A DNA stretch of 16,157 bases, taken from positions 1 through 16,157 of the forward strand of contig JBQTJH010000016.1 of NCBI GenBank assembly GCA_052387335.1, in the 5' to 3' direction. Position 1 is the stretch's first letter, and each line of letters opens with the position of its first letter. The translations under genes and the position numbers were made by a program. The notes beneath the pieces are model-generated. The model saw only the letters and a program-made list of their open reading frames with translations. It was not told the origin of the DNA and did not search any database. This DNA comes from Panacagrimonas sp052387335 (GTDB taxonomy: Bacteria > Pseudomonadota > Gammaproteobacteria > Nevskiales > Nevskiaceae). This document shows positions 8,276-14,788 of the stretch, piece by piece.

Positions 8276-8281
8276 CATAAT
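8276..8281 (+). promoter_or_regulatory. Candidate -10 element for tyrS
   Basis: CATAAT matches the sigma-70 -10 consensus at 5 of 6 positions in the divergent gap, in a locally AT-rich run, and would give a leader of roughly 85 nt before tyrS. No good -35 is found at 16-18 bp upstream, so this is a weak call. Confidence 0.3.
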
Positions 8282-8373
8282 TCAGCGGGTCGCGCAAGAC
8301 TTTTTTGGTGCACGCCTGCTCTGTATGTCGTATCCCGTCTCGCCAGCCGCCTGCCTATGCTTCCCTGACGTCC

Positions 8374-9573
8374 ATGCGCCTCAACGAACTTGAACGCGGT
8401 ACCGCTGAAATCCTGCCTCTGGAAGAGTTCCGTACCCGACTGACCCAGGCCGCGGAAAACGGCACTCGACTGCGGATCAAGGCCGGCTTCGATCCCACCG
8501 CCCGCGATCTGCACCTGGGTCATACCGTGCTGCTCAACAAAATGCGGGCGTTCCAGGATGCCGGCCACGAGGCCGTCTTCCTGATCGGCGACTTCACCGG
8601 GATGATCGGCGACCCCACCGGCAAGAACGAAACGCGCAAGCCCCTGACCCGTGCCGACGTCGAGGCCAATGCCCAGACCTACCGCGAGCAGGTGTTCAAG
8701 GTGCTGGACCCGGAGCGCACGACCGTCGTCTTCAACTCGCACTGGTTGGACAAGCTCGGGACTGACGGTCTGATCCGTCTGGCGGCGCAGCAGACCGTGG
8801 CGCGCATGCTCGAACGCGACGACTTCTCCAAGCGCTACAAGTCGGGGCAGCCCATTGCGATCCACGAGTTCCTCTACCCCTTGCTGCAGGGTTACGACTC
8901 GGTGGAACTGAAGGCGGACGTGGAGCTGGGTGGCAACGACCAGAAATTCAATCTGCTCATGGGCCGACATCTGCAGCAGGCCTATGGCCAGCGCCCACAG
9001 TGCGTGCTGACCGTGCCGATCCTGGAAGGCCTGGACGGCGTCAATAAGATGAGCAAGTCGCTCAACAACTACATCGGCGTGAAAGATCCGGCGCCGGAGA
9101 TGTTTGGCAAGATCATGTCGATCTCCGACACCTTGATGTGGCGCTACTACGAGCTGCTTTCATTCAAGCCTCTGGCCGAGATCGCGACCCTGAAGCAGAG
9201 TGTGGACCAGGGCGCGAATCCACGCGACATCAAGATGGCGCTGGGTGTGGAGATCGCCTCGCGCTTTCACGGTGCCGGGGCAGGCGAAGCCGCACGCGCG
9301 GCCTTTATCGAACAGTTTTCCAAGGGCGCGCTGCCGGACGATATCGCAGAGGTGCTGATCGCCGCGCCAAGCACCGGCATGCTGCTGGCGCGTGTACTCA
9401 AGGAGGCGGGCCTGGTCGCCAGCAACGGCGAAGGCACGCGCATGATCGAACAGCGTGCTGTGCGCGTGGACCAGCAGCGCGTCGAGGACAAGACCTTGGT
9501 GTTGCAGCCCGGAGCAACGTATTTGCTACAAGTCGGGTCGCGTCGTTTTGCCCGCGCGACGCTGCGCACATGA
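8374..9573 (+). CDS. tyrS: Tyrosyl-tRNA synthetase
   Basis: This class I aminoacyl-tRNA synthetase charges tRNA-Tyr with tyrosine in the cytoplasm. The 399 residues carry the HIGH-type motif HLGH (47-50) within AGFDPTARDLHLGH, then FLIGDFTGMIGDPTGKN, ERDDFSKRY, HEFLYPLLQGYDSV and ELGGNDQKFNLLMGR. The KMSKS motif is at 225-229, and a C-terminal S4-like RNA-binding region occupies about 335-399. The sequence resembles the longer TyrS form found in Pseudomonas and Xanthomonas rather than E. coli TyrS. An in-frame GTG at 8305 would add 23 residues that do not resemble the family, so the ATG at 8374 is preferred, although I see no clear ribosome site before it. It is divergent from the M23 peptidase gene, and its stop codon overlaps the start of the EF-hand gene. 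Confidence 0.97.
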   Translation: MRLNELERGTAEILPLEEFRTRLTQAAENGTRLRIKAGFDPTARDLHLGHTVLLNKMRAFQDAGHEAVFLIGDFTGMIGDPTGKNETRKPLTRADVEANAQTYREQVFKVLDPERTTVVFNSHWLDKLGTDGLIRLAAQQTVARMLERDDFSKRYKSGQPIAIHEFLYPLLQGYDSVELKADVELGGNDQKFNLLMGRHLQQAYGQRPQCVLTVPILEGLDGVNKMSKSLNNYIGVKDPAPEMFGKIMSISDTLMWRYYELLSFKPLAEIATLKQSVDQGANPRDIKMALGVEIASRFHGAGAGEAARAAFIEQFSKGALPDDIAEVLIAAPSTGMLLARVLKEAGLVASNGEGTRMIEQRAVRVDQQRVEDKTLVLQPGATYLLQVGSRRFARATLRT

Positions 9574-9899
9574 CCAGAACAGGTTTAGTCATCCCCTATC
9601 GATTTGCATTCGGCCTGCTGCTGACGGTCCTGGCTACATCCTGCGCCAGCCGCAAACATGAACTGGATCCCTCGCTGATCCCACCGACGTTCGAAGAATT
9701 TGAACGCGCCGACCTGGATGCCAGCGGCAAGCTGTCGCGTAGCGAAGCGCAGCCGCTGCCTTTCGTTGATCGCTACTTCGCCAACATCGACGTCGATGAC
9801 AACGCGCTCATTTCCTGGGACGAGACGCGCAATTTCGCCATCGCCGGGCCGGTGCGCGACGCCGGGTATCGACGCAAGCGCAGTCTTCCCGACGATTAG
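9570..9899 (+). CDS. Small EF-hand lipoprotein
   Basis: The product has 109 residues. A signal sequence with a hydrophobic core (about 11-22) ends at a lipobox-like ATSC (Cys25), so the mature protein should be lipid-anchored in the cell envelope. Two EF-hand loops with good spacing are visible. Loop 1 is 48-59 (Asp48, Asp50, Ser52, Ser56, Glu59) and loop 2 is 74-85 (Asp74, Asp76, Asn78, Ser82, Glu85), which suggests calcium binding. The basic tail ends RRKRSLPDD. The start ATG overlaps the tyrS stop (ATGA, 4 bp), indicating translational coupling. The 3' end overlaps the DAHP synthase gene tail to tail by 4 bp. No specific partner or pathway can be named. The lipobox has Ala rather than Leu at -3, slightly off consensus. 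Confidence 0.85.
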   Translation: MTRTGLVIPYRFAFGLLLTVLATSCASRKHELDPSLIPPTFEEFERADLDASGKLSRSEAQPLPFVDRYFANIDVDDNALISWDETRNFAIAGPVRDAGYRRKRSLPDD

Positions 9900-10969
9900 G
9901 CCGTCTTGGCTAAGCGCTCGCGTCGCTGCGCCACGCTGGCGGCCAGACCGCGCAACACCTCGACGCTGTCATCCCAATGAATGCAGGCGTCCGTCACGCT
10001 CTGTCCGTACACCATCTGGTCTGCGGGTCCGATGTCCTGACGCCCCTCCACCAGGTGCGACTCGATCATCACGCCGACGACGCGTGATTCACCGGCGGCG
10101 ATCTGGGCGCCAACATCCTGACCCACCACGACCTGACGCTTGTGCTGCTTGCTCGAGTTGGCATGGCTGAAATCCACCATGATCTGCGGCTTCAGGCCGG
10201 CCTTGGACATCGCAGTGCTTGCGGCCTCGACACTCGCCGCATCGTAGTTGGTGCCGCTGCTGCCGCCGCGCAGAATGATGTGGCAGTCCTCGTTGCCGGC
10301 GGTCTCGAAGATTGAGACCTCGCCGTTCTGCGTCATCGACAGGAAGCGATGCGGCGAGCGCGCCGACAGACAGGCGTCCACGGCCACCTTCACGCTGCCA
10401 TCGGTACCATTCTTGAAACCCACCGGGCAGGACAGGCCCGAGGCCATCTCGCGGTGCAGCTGCGATTCGGTGGTACGTGCGCCGATAGCACCCCACGCAA
10501 CCAGATCAGCCAGGTACTGCGGCGTGAGGATGTCCAGAAACTCCACGCCTGCCGGAATGCCCATATCGTTAAGATCGAGCAGCAGCTTGCGCCCGATACG
10601 CAGACCACGATCAATGTCGTAGCCGTCGTTGAGATCCGGATCGTTGATCAAGCCCTTCCAGCCCACCGTGGTGCGCGGCTTCTCGAAATACACACGCATC
10701 ACGATCAGCAGATTCTTCTTCAGCTGCTCGCGCAGCGCCTTGAGTCGACCCGCGTATTCCAGCGCCGCATTCGGATCGTGAATCGAGCAAGGCCCGACCA
10801 CCACCAGCAAGCGCTCGTCGCGACCAGACAGCACGTCCTGGATTTCGCGCCGCGTCTGCAACACGGTCTGCGCTGCGGCCTCCGACAGCGGCAATTCGGC
10901 CTGCACCTGGGCGGGCGTGGCCACGGCCCGGATCGAACGAATGCGGGTATTTTCGGTAACGGACGTCAT
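9896..10969 (-). CDS. aroG: 3-deoxy-7-phosphoheptulonate (DAHP) synthase, class I
   Basis: DAHP synthase condenses phosphoenolpyruvate with erythrose 4-phosphate, the committed step to chorismate and the aromatic amino acids. The 357 residues match the AroFGH type in length and order. Landmarks are VVGPCSIHD (57-65), MRVYFEKPRTTVGWKGLINDP (91-111), EFLDILTPQY (143-152), GARTTESQLHREMASGLS (163-180), GFKNGTDGS (184-192), LRGGSSGTNYD (233-243) and VDFSHANS (265-272). The metal ligands fall at Cys61, His269, Glu303 and Asp327, one residue away or identical to E. coli AroG. Which amino acid inhibits it cannot be read from the sequence, so the symbol denotes the family rather than the isoform. The start at 10969 matches the family N-terminus; an upstream extension to 11188 would overlap the divergent gene. 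No TyrR or Trp operator was recognised in the 125-bp upstream gap. Confidence 0.95.
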   Translation of the reverse strand: MTSVTENTRIRSIRAVATPAQVQAELPLSEAAAQTVLQTRREIQDVLSGRDERLLVVVGPCSIHDPNAALEYAGRLKALREQLKKNLLIVMRVYFEKPRTTVGWKGLINDPDLNDGYDIDRGLRIGRKLLLDLNDMGIPAGVEFLDILTPQYLADLVAWGAIGARTTESQLHREMASGLSCPVGFKNGTDGSVKVAVDACLSARSPHRFLSMTQNGEVSIFETAGNEDCHIILRGGSSGTNYDAASVEAASTAMSKAGLKPQIMVDFSHANSSKQHKRQVVVGQDVGAQIAAGESRVVGVMIESHLVEGRQDIGPADQMVYGQSVTDACIHWDDSVEVLRGLAASVAQRRERLAKTA

Positions 10970-11056
10970 GACTCTTGACTCGGCACAACAATAGGGGGCG
11001 CAGATGCTAGCAGAGCCGGCAGGCCAAACCCATGCTTGCGCCACACGTCCGCAAGG

Positions 11057-11085
11057 CTCACAACAGCGACGGGCCCTGAGATAAT
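11057..11085 (+). promoter_or_regulatory. Extended -10 sigma-70 promoter for the copper-chaperone gene
   Basis: The -35 is CTCACA (11057-11062, 4 of 6). The spacer is exactly 17 bp, and the -10 is GATAAT (11080-11085, 5 of 6) preceded by TGA, giving an extended TGn -10. The predicted transcript start near 11091-11093 is only a few bases before the ATG at 11095. Confidence 0.55.
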
Positions 11086-11094
11086 TCTCTTCCC

Positions 11095-11580
11095 ATGCCG
11101 TCTGCTCGCTCTTCGATGACCCGCACCACCGCTTTGCTGCCGCTGTTCGCCGCCACCCTGGCGCTCGGAGCTTGCGCAGACTCGGCACAGCCCGAGATCA
11201 CGGAGGCGCGCATCCGTCTGCCACCACCCGGCATGCAGATGGCGGCGGGCTATTTCGAGATCAAAAACCGTAGCGATGCGGACCTGGTGCTCGCCAGTGT
11301 CTTGGCCGAGGGCATTGAGTCGGTGGAGATGCACGAAACCGTGCAGGAACAGGGACTGTCGCGCATGCGTCAGCGCGAACAGGTGGCGATCCCGGCGGGC
11401 GCAGAGGTGCGCTTCGAGCCGGGCGGTCTGCATCTGATGCTGTTCGGCATCAGCCCGGAGCTGAGCAAGACCCCGGACGCCCTGCTGCAACTGCGACTGA
11501 CCCGAGCCGACGGCAGCAGCGACGTGCTACCAGTGCGCTTTCGCCTGCTGCAAACCGACGGAACGTCGCACGCGCACTGA
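11095..11580 (+). CDS. PCu(A)C-family copper chaperone lipoprotein
   Basis: This periplasmic copper(I) chaperone family delivers copper, notably to the CuA centre of cytochrome oxidase. The protein has 161 residues from the ATG at 11095, or 154 from the ATG at 11116. A signal peptide ends in the lipobox LGAC (Cys27). The diagnostic H-x10-M-x21-H-x-M copper motif is exact: His80, Met91, His113 and Met115. It lies in the usual setting (GYFEIKNRSD at 52-61, EMHETV at 78-83, IPAGAEVRFEPGGLHLML at 99-116). The C-terminus ends HAH, which might add a metal ligand. It is divergent from the DAHP synthase gene and convergent with the ribosomal operon, so it looks like a stand-alone gene with no SCO or oxidase genes nearby. 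The lipid anchor is inferred from the lipobox. Confidence 0.9.
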   Translation: MPSARSSMTRTTALLPLFAATLALGACADSAQPEITEARIRLPPPGMQMAAGYFEIKNRSDADLVLASVLAEGIESVEMHETVQEQGLSRMRQREQVAIPAGAEVRFEPGGLHLMLFGISPELSKTPDALLQLRLTRADGSSDVLPVRFRLLQTDGTSHAH

Positions 11581-11609
11581 CGCCCCCCAAAAAGCACAAC
11601 GCCATAAAC

Positions 11610-11637
11610 ACTTCGGGCGCCCTGAGGCGCCCGAAGT
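11610..11637. terminator. Intrinsic hairpin between convergent genes
   Basis: A perfect 12-bp GC-rich stem (left arm 11610-11621, right arm 11626-11637) closes on a CTGA tetraloop. It lies 30 bp after the copper-chaperone stop and 22 bp beyond the rplQ stop. On the minus strand the stem is followed by TGTTTATGG, a weak T-rich tract, so it probably ends the alpha operon. On the plus strand no T-run follows, but it may still act on the convergent transcript. Confidence 0.75.
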
Positions 11638-11659
11638 AGCAGCAAGGGTGTGACTCAGA

Positions 11660-12049
11660 TCAGGCCGAGACCGGCTCCGCCGCCGATTGCGCCGGACGAT
11701 CCACCAGCTCGACATAGGCCATCGGCGCGTTGTCACCCGCACGGAAGCCGCAGCGCATGATGCGCAGATAGCCGCCGGGGCGCTTGGCGTTACGCGGTCC
11801 GATGTCATTGAACAGCTTGGTCACCACGTCTCGATCACGCAGGCGCGCAAACGCGATGCGGCGATTGTGAACGCTGTCTTCCTTGGCGCGCGTGATGAGC
11901 GGCTCAGCAAAACCGCGCAGCTCCTTGGCCTTCGGCACCGTGGTGCGAATCATCTCGTGCTTGAACAGTGCAACCGCCACCGCCTGCATGGTGGCTTTGC
12001 GGTGGCTGCCAGTGCGGCCAAAAGCGCGGCCTGAATTTCCGTGACGCAT
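11660..12049 (-). CDS. rplQ: Large-subunit ribosomal protein bL17
   Basis: bL17 is part of the 50S subunit, near the exit-tunnel side. The 129 residues open with the family signature MRHGNSGRAFGRTGSHRKAT and contain LFKHEMIRTTVPKAKELRG and GGYLRIMRCGFRAGDNAPMAYVEL. A short Ala/Ser-rich tail ends VSA. An AGGGA ribosome site sits 9 bp before the ATG. It is the last gene of the alpha operon, 25 bp after rpoA, and is followed by the hairpin at 11610-11637. Confidence 0.98.
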   Translation of the reverse strand: MRHGNSGRAFGRTGSHRKATMQAVAVALFKHEMIRTTVPKAKELRGFAEPLITRAKEDSVHNRRIAFARLRDRDVVTKLFNDIGPRNAKRPGGYLRIMRCGFRAGDNAPMAYVELVDRPAQSAAEPVSA

Positions 12050-12074
12050 GATCGGATTCCCTAGATCGTTCTAA

Positions 12075-13064
12075 TCAGTTGGCGGCCGTCTTCGGCGCCG
12101 ACCAGTTGTCCAGACGCATCCCGAGTTCTAGGTCGTGCGCCTTGAGCGCTTCCTTGATCTCGTTCAGCGACTTCTTGCCGAGGTTCGGCGTTTTCATCAG
12201 CTCGTTTTCGGTGCGCTGAACCAGTTCGCCGATGTAGTACACGCTTTCTGCCTTGAGACAGTTGGCGGACCGCACGGTGAGCTCCAGTTCGTCGATCGGA
12301 CGGAACAGGATCGGATCGAGCGAGCCCGCCGCGCCCTTGACTGCCGGGACGGCCGCGGTGGCCTCAGCCTCCAGGTCGACAAACACGGTGAGCTGATCGC
12401 GCAGGATTCGCGCGGCCTGCCGCACGGCTTCTGCCGGATCGATCCCGCCGTTGGTGTCGACGTCCAGGATCAGCCGATCCAGATCCGTGCGCTGTTCGAC
12501 GCGAGCACGCTCCACCGCATAGCTGACGCGGCGTACGGGGCTGTAAGAGGCTTCGAGCTTGAGCAGACCGACCGTGGTGGACTCGGACTCGACGGCCAAT
12601 GCAGCGACCGGCTGATAGCCACGACCGCGGGTCACACGAAGCGTCGCCTTGATCTTGCCGCCGGTGAGATGGCACAAGACCAAATCCGGATTAACGATCT
12701 CGATGTCGTGATCGAGCTGGATGTCAGCAGCCGTGACCGGACCCGAACCCGACTTCTCGATGCGCAAGGTCGCCTCTTCACGGGCGTGCATGCGGATGGC
12801 GACGTTCTTGATATTGAGCAGGATGTCGATGACATCTTCCTGCACGCCTTCGATCGCGCTGTACTCGTGCACCACACCTTCGATTTGCACCTCGGTCACC
12901 GCGGCGCCCGGAATCGACGACAGCAGGATGCGGCGCAGGGCGTTGCCCAGGGTATGGCCAAAACCACGCTCGAGCGGCTCCATCGCAACGCGAGCGCGGT
13001 TGGGCGAGATCGCCTCGACCTTGATTTCGCGCGGCTTGAGCAACTCGGAAACAAAACCTTGCAT
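12075..13064 (-). CDS. rpoA: RNA polymerase alpha subunit
   Basis: RpoA dimerises to start RNA polymerase assembly and contacts UP elements and activators through its C-terminal domain. The 329 residues equal the E. coli length. The N-terminal domain shows MEPLERGFGHTLGNALRRILLSS (28-50) and HEYSAIEGVQEDV (67-79). A linker (about 235-248) precedes the C-terminal domain, which keeps the key DNA-contact Arg265 in ELTVRSANCLKAE (261-273) and NLGKKSLNEIKEAL (294-307). An AGAGG ribosome site lies 5 bp before the ATG. The 93-bp gap after rpsD is the longest inside this operon. It holds a 5-bp GC hairpin just after the rpsD stop (13142-13156) and no promoter I would defend. Confidence 0.99.
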   Translation of the reverse strand: MQGFVSELLKPREIKVEAISPNRARVAMEPLERGFGHTLGNALRRILLSSIPGAAVTEVQIEGVVHEYSAIEGVQEDVIDILLNIKNVAIRMHAREEATLRIEKSGSGPVTAADIQLDHDIEIVNPDLVLCHLTGGKIKATLRVTRGRGYQPVAALAVESESTTVGLLKLEASYSPVRRVSYAVERARVEQRTDLDRLILDVDTNGGIDPAEAVRQAARILRDQLTVFVDLEAEATAAVPAVKGAAGSLDPILFRPIDELELTVRSANCLKAESVYYIGELVQRTENELMKTPNLGKKSLNEIKEALKAHDLELGMRLDNWSAPKTAAN

Positions 13065-13157
13065 GTGAACCTCTGTTGGTTGTTGCCTGTATCCGGCTTT
13101 CAGAACAGCAAATCGTCTGACCCTTGGGATACCGCAAACACGCCGCGGACTGCGGCC

Positions 13158-13778
13158 TTACTTCGAATACAGTTCGACGACCAGATTCTCGTTGATGTCC
13201 GGCAGGATCTGATCGCGGCTGGGCTTGGATTTGAAGGTGCCCTTGAGCCCCTTCTCATCGACCTCAATCCAGTCCGGGAAGCCGATCTGCGCAGCAATCG
13301 ACAAGGACTCCGCGATGCGGCTCTGTCCGCGCGACTTCTCACGCACTTCCACCACATCGCCTTCGGCGACCTGGTAGGACGGAATGTTGACCGACTTGCC
13401 ATTCACCAGAATGGCTTTGTGACCGACCAGCTGACGGGCTTCCGAGCGCGTACGCCCAAAACCCATGCGGTAGATCACGTTGTCGAGGCGGCCTTCCAGC
13501 ATCAACAGAAGATTCAGGCCGGTGGCGCCTTTCTGGCCGGAGGCTTTGAGGTAGTAATTGCGGACCTGGCGCTCGAGCACACCGTACATCTGCTTGAGCT
13601 TCTGCTTCTCACGCAGCTGGGTGCCGTATTCCGTGGGACGCGGCTTGCGCGCACCGTGCTGGCCCGGGGGGGTATCCAGCTTGCACTTGGTTTCCAGCGA
13701 ACGACCGCGCGACTTCAGCAGCAGGTCAGTGCCGGCACGGCGAGACAGCTTGCACTTAGGACCGATATAACGAGCCAT
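13158..13778 (-). CDS. rpsD: Small-subunit ribosomal protein uS4
   Basis: uS4 is a primary 16S rRNA-binding protein of the 30S subunit and, in E. coli, the translational repressor of the alpha operon. The 206 residues match the E. coli length. Landmarks are MARYIGPKCKLSRRAGTDL at the start, PPGQHGARKPRPTEYG, and the S4 RNA-binding domain (MLEGRLDNVIYRMGFGRTRSEARQLVGHKAILVNG). The C-terminus is NENLVVELYSK. Its ribosome site (TAAGGA) is built into the rpsK stop codon, 9 bp upstream of the ATG, so the two are tightly coupled. Confidence 0.99.
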   Translation of the reverse strand: MARYIGPKCKLSRRAGTDLLLKSRGRSLETKCKLDTPPGQHGARKPRPTEYGTQLREKQKLKQMYGVLERQVRNYYLKASGQKGATGLNLLLMLEGRLDNVIYRMGFGRTRSEARQLVGHKAILVNGKSVNIPSYQVAEGDVVEVREKSRGQSRIAESLSIAAQIGFPDWIEVDEKGLKGTFKSKPSRDQILPDINENLVVELYSK

Positions 13779-13787
13779 GACTATTCC

Positions 13788-14183
13788 TTACACGCGACGA
13801 CGCTTGGGCGGACGGCAGCCGTTATGCGGAATCGGCGTCACGTCGGTGATGTTGGCGATCTTGAAGCCGGCCGCGTTGAGCGCACGAACAGCGGATTCAC
13901 GACCCGGGCCCGGGCCCTTGATACGCACTTCCACGTTCTTCACGCCGTGTTCGGCAGCGGCCTGTGCCGCCTTATCTGCGGCAACCTGCGCGGCAAACGG
14001 CGTCGACTTGCGCGAGCCCTTGAAACCGGCGGCGCCCGCGGTGGACCAAGAGATCGCGTTGCCCTGACGATCCGTGATCAGCACGATGGTGTTGTTGAAC
14101 GAGGCGTGCACATGCACGACCGCGTCAGAGATGTTTTTCTTCGCGCGCTTGGCGCGCGGCTTGGAGGTCGGAGCAGTGGCCAT
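13788..14183 (-). CDS. rpsK: Small-subunit ribosomal protein uS11
   Basis: uS11 sits on the 30S platform near the mRNA exit site. The 131 residues carry a basic Ala-rich N-terminus (MATAPTSKPRAKRAKK), HVHASFNNTIVLITDRQGN, WSTAGAAGFKGSRKSTPFAAQ and VRIKGPGPGRESAVRAL. The conserved C-terminal end is DVTPIPHNGCRPPKRRRV. The gene starts 12 bp after the rpsM stop and lies 9 bp before rpsD, in the usual alpha-operon order. Confidence 0.99.
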   Translation of the reverse strand: MATAPTSKPRAKRAKKNISDAVVHVHASFNNTIVLITDRQGNAISWSTAGAAGFKGSRKSTPFAAQVAADKAAQAAAEHGVKNVEVRIKGPGPGRESAVRALNAAGFKIANITDVTPIPHNGCRPPKRRRV

Positions 14184-14195
14184 GATGTCTCGTGC

Positions 14196-14552
14196 TTATT
14201 TCTTGATGGCGCGACGCGGACCCTTGCGGGTGCGTGCGTTGGTGCGCGTGCGCTGACCGCGCACCGGCAGGCCACGGCGATGACGCGTACCGCGATAGCA
14301 GCCCAGGTCCATCAGGCGCTTGATGCTCATGGACACTTCACGGCGGAGATCACCCTCAACCGTGACCTTGCCGATTTCGGCACGCAGGGCATCGAGCTGA
14401 CCTTCGGTCAGATTACGCACCTGGATGGTCGGGTCGAGCTTGGCCGCGGCGCAGATGGCCTTGGCCCGCGTCGAGCCAATGCCGTAGATCGCCTGGATGG
14501 CGATCACCGTGTGCTTCTTATCAGGGATATTGACGCCGGCGATACGTGCCAT
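14196..14552 (-). CDS. rpsM: Small-subunit ribosomal protein uS13
   Basis: uS13 lies in the head of the 30S subunit and contacts the P-site tRNA and the 50S subunit. The 118 residues match E. coli closely: MARIAGVNIPDKKHTVIAI, YGIGSTRAKAICAAA, GDLRREVSMSIKRLMDLGCYRG, HRRGLPVRGQRTRTNARTRK and a Lys-rich end. It is the first gene of the alpha operon, 84 bp after rpmJ, downstream of its own candidate promoter. The nearest ribosome-site match is GGAG, 11 bp before the ATG, slightly far. Confidence 0.99.
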   Translation of the reverse strand: MARIAGVNIPDKKHTVIAIQAIYGIGSTRAKAICAAAKLDPTIQVRNLTEGQLDALRAEIGKVTVEGDLRREVSMSIKRLMDLGCYRGTRHRRGLPVRGQRTRTNARTRKGPRRAIKK

Positions 14553-14597
14553 GACGCGGGGGACTCCAGAATCTAGTGCGCGCGAAAAAGGGCGCGA

Positions 14598-14626
14598 ATT
14601 GTACGGATTCGGCCGGGGCCGAGCAA
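14598..14626 (-). promoter_or_regulatory. Candidate alpha-operon promoter
   Basis: On the minus strand, TTGCTC (14621-14626; matches the TTG of the -35 consensus) is followed after exactly 17 bp by TACAAT (14598-14603; 5 of 6 to the -10). It lies between rpmJ and rpsM, where E. coli also has an alpha promoter. The spacer contains a palindrome, TCGGCC-CC-GGCCGA on the minus strand (14609-14622), overlapping the edge of the -35. The predicted transcript start near 14591 leaves a leader of only about 39 nt before rpsM. Confidence 0.55.
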
Positions 14627-14636
14627 GCTACGAAAA

Positions 14637-14750
14637 TCAGCCTTGACGCTGCTTGTGACGCAGATCGGTGCAGATCACTCGAACGACGCCTTCACGGCGC
14701 ACGATCTTGCAGTTGCGGCAGATCTTCTTGACGGACGTACGGACTTTCAT
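14637..14750 (-). CDS. rpmJ: Large-subunit ribosomal protein bL36
   Basis: bL36 is a 37-residue protein of the 50S subunit. The translation starts MKVRTSVKKICRNCKIV and ends RHKQRQG, matching the family along its whole length. The zinc-ribbon ligands Cys11, Cys14, Cys27 and His32 are all present, so this is the zinc-containing form. A GAGG ribosome site lies 5 bp before the ATG. It closes the spc operon, 38 bp after secY. Leu30 replaces the usual Pro in the SDPRH stretch (here TDLRH), a minor variation. Confidence 0.97.
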   Translation of the reverse strand: MKVRTSVKKICRNCKIVRREGVVRVICTDLRHKQRQG

Positions 14751-14788
14751 AAAAACCTCGGACTACAGATGTGAGACTGGTGACCGCC

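Noticed and set aside
8167..8970. N-terminal extension of the M23 peptidase frame
   Set aside because: It is antisense to tyrS and has no signal or domain of its own. The membrane anchor follows the ATG at 8166.
10970..11188. N-terminal extension of DAHP synthase
   Set aside because: The family begins near MTSVTEN. The extension would run through the divergent promoter and into the copper-chaperone gene.
13065..13157. A separate promoter for rpoA-rplQ in the 93-bp gap
   Set aside because: No pair of -35 and -10 elements with acceptable spacing was found. Only a short GC hairpin (13142-13156) without a T-run is visible.
12135..14576. An 813-codon open frame on the plus strand, spanning rpoA, rpsD, rpsK and rpsM antisense
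   Set aside because: It lies wholly opposite four unmistakable genes. Long antisense frames are expected from GC-rich codon bias, and its translation shows no recognisable domain.
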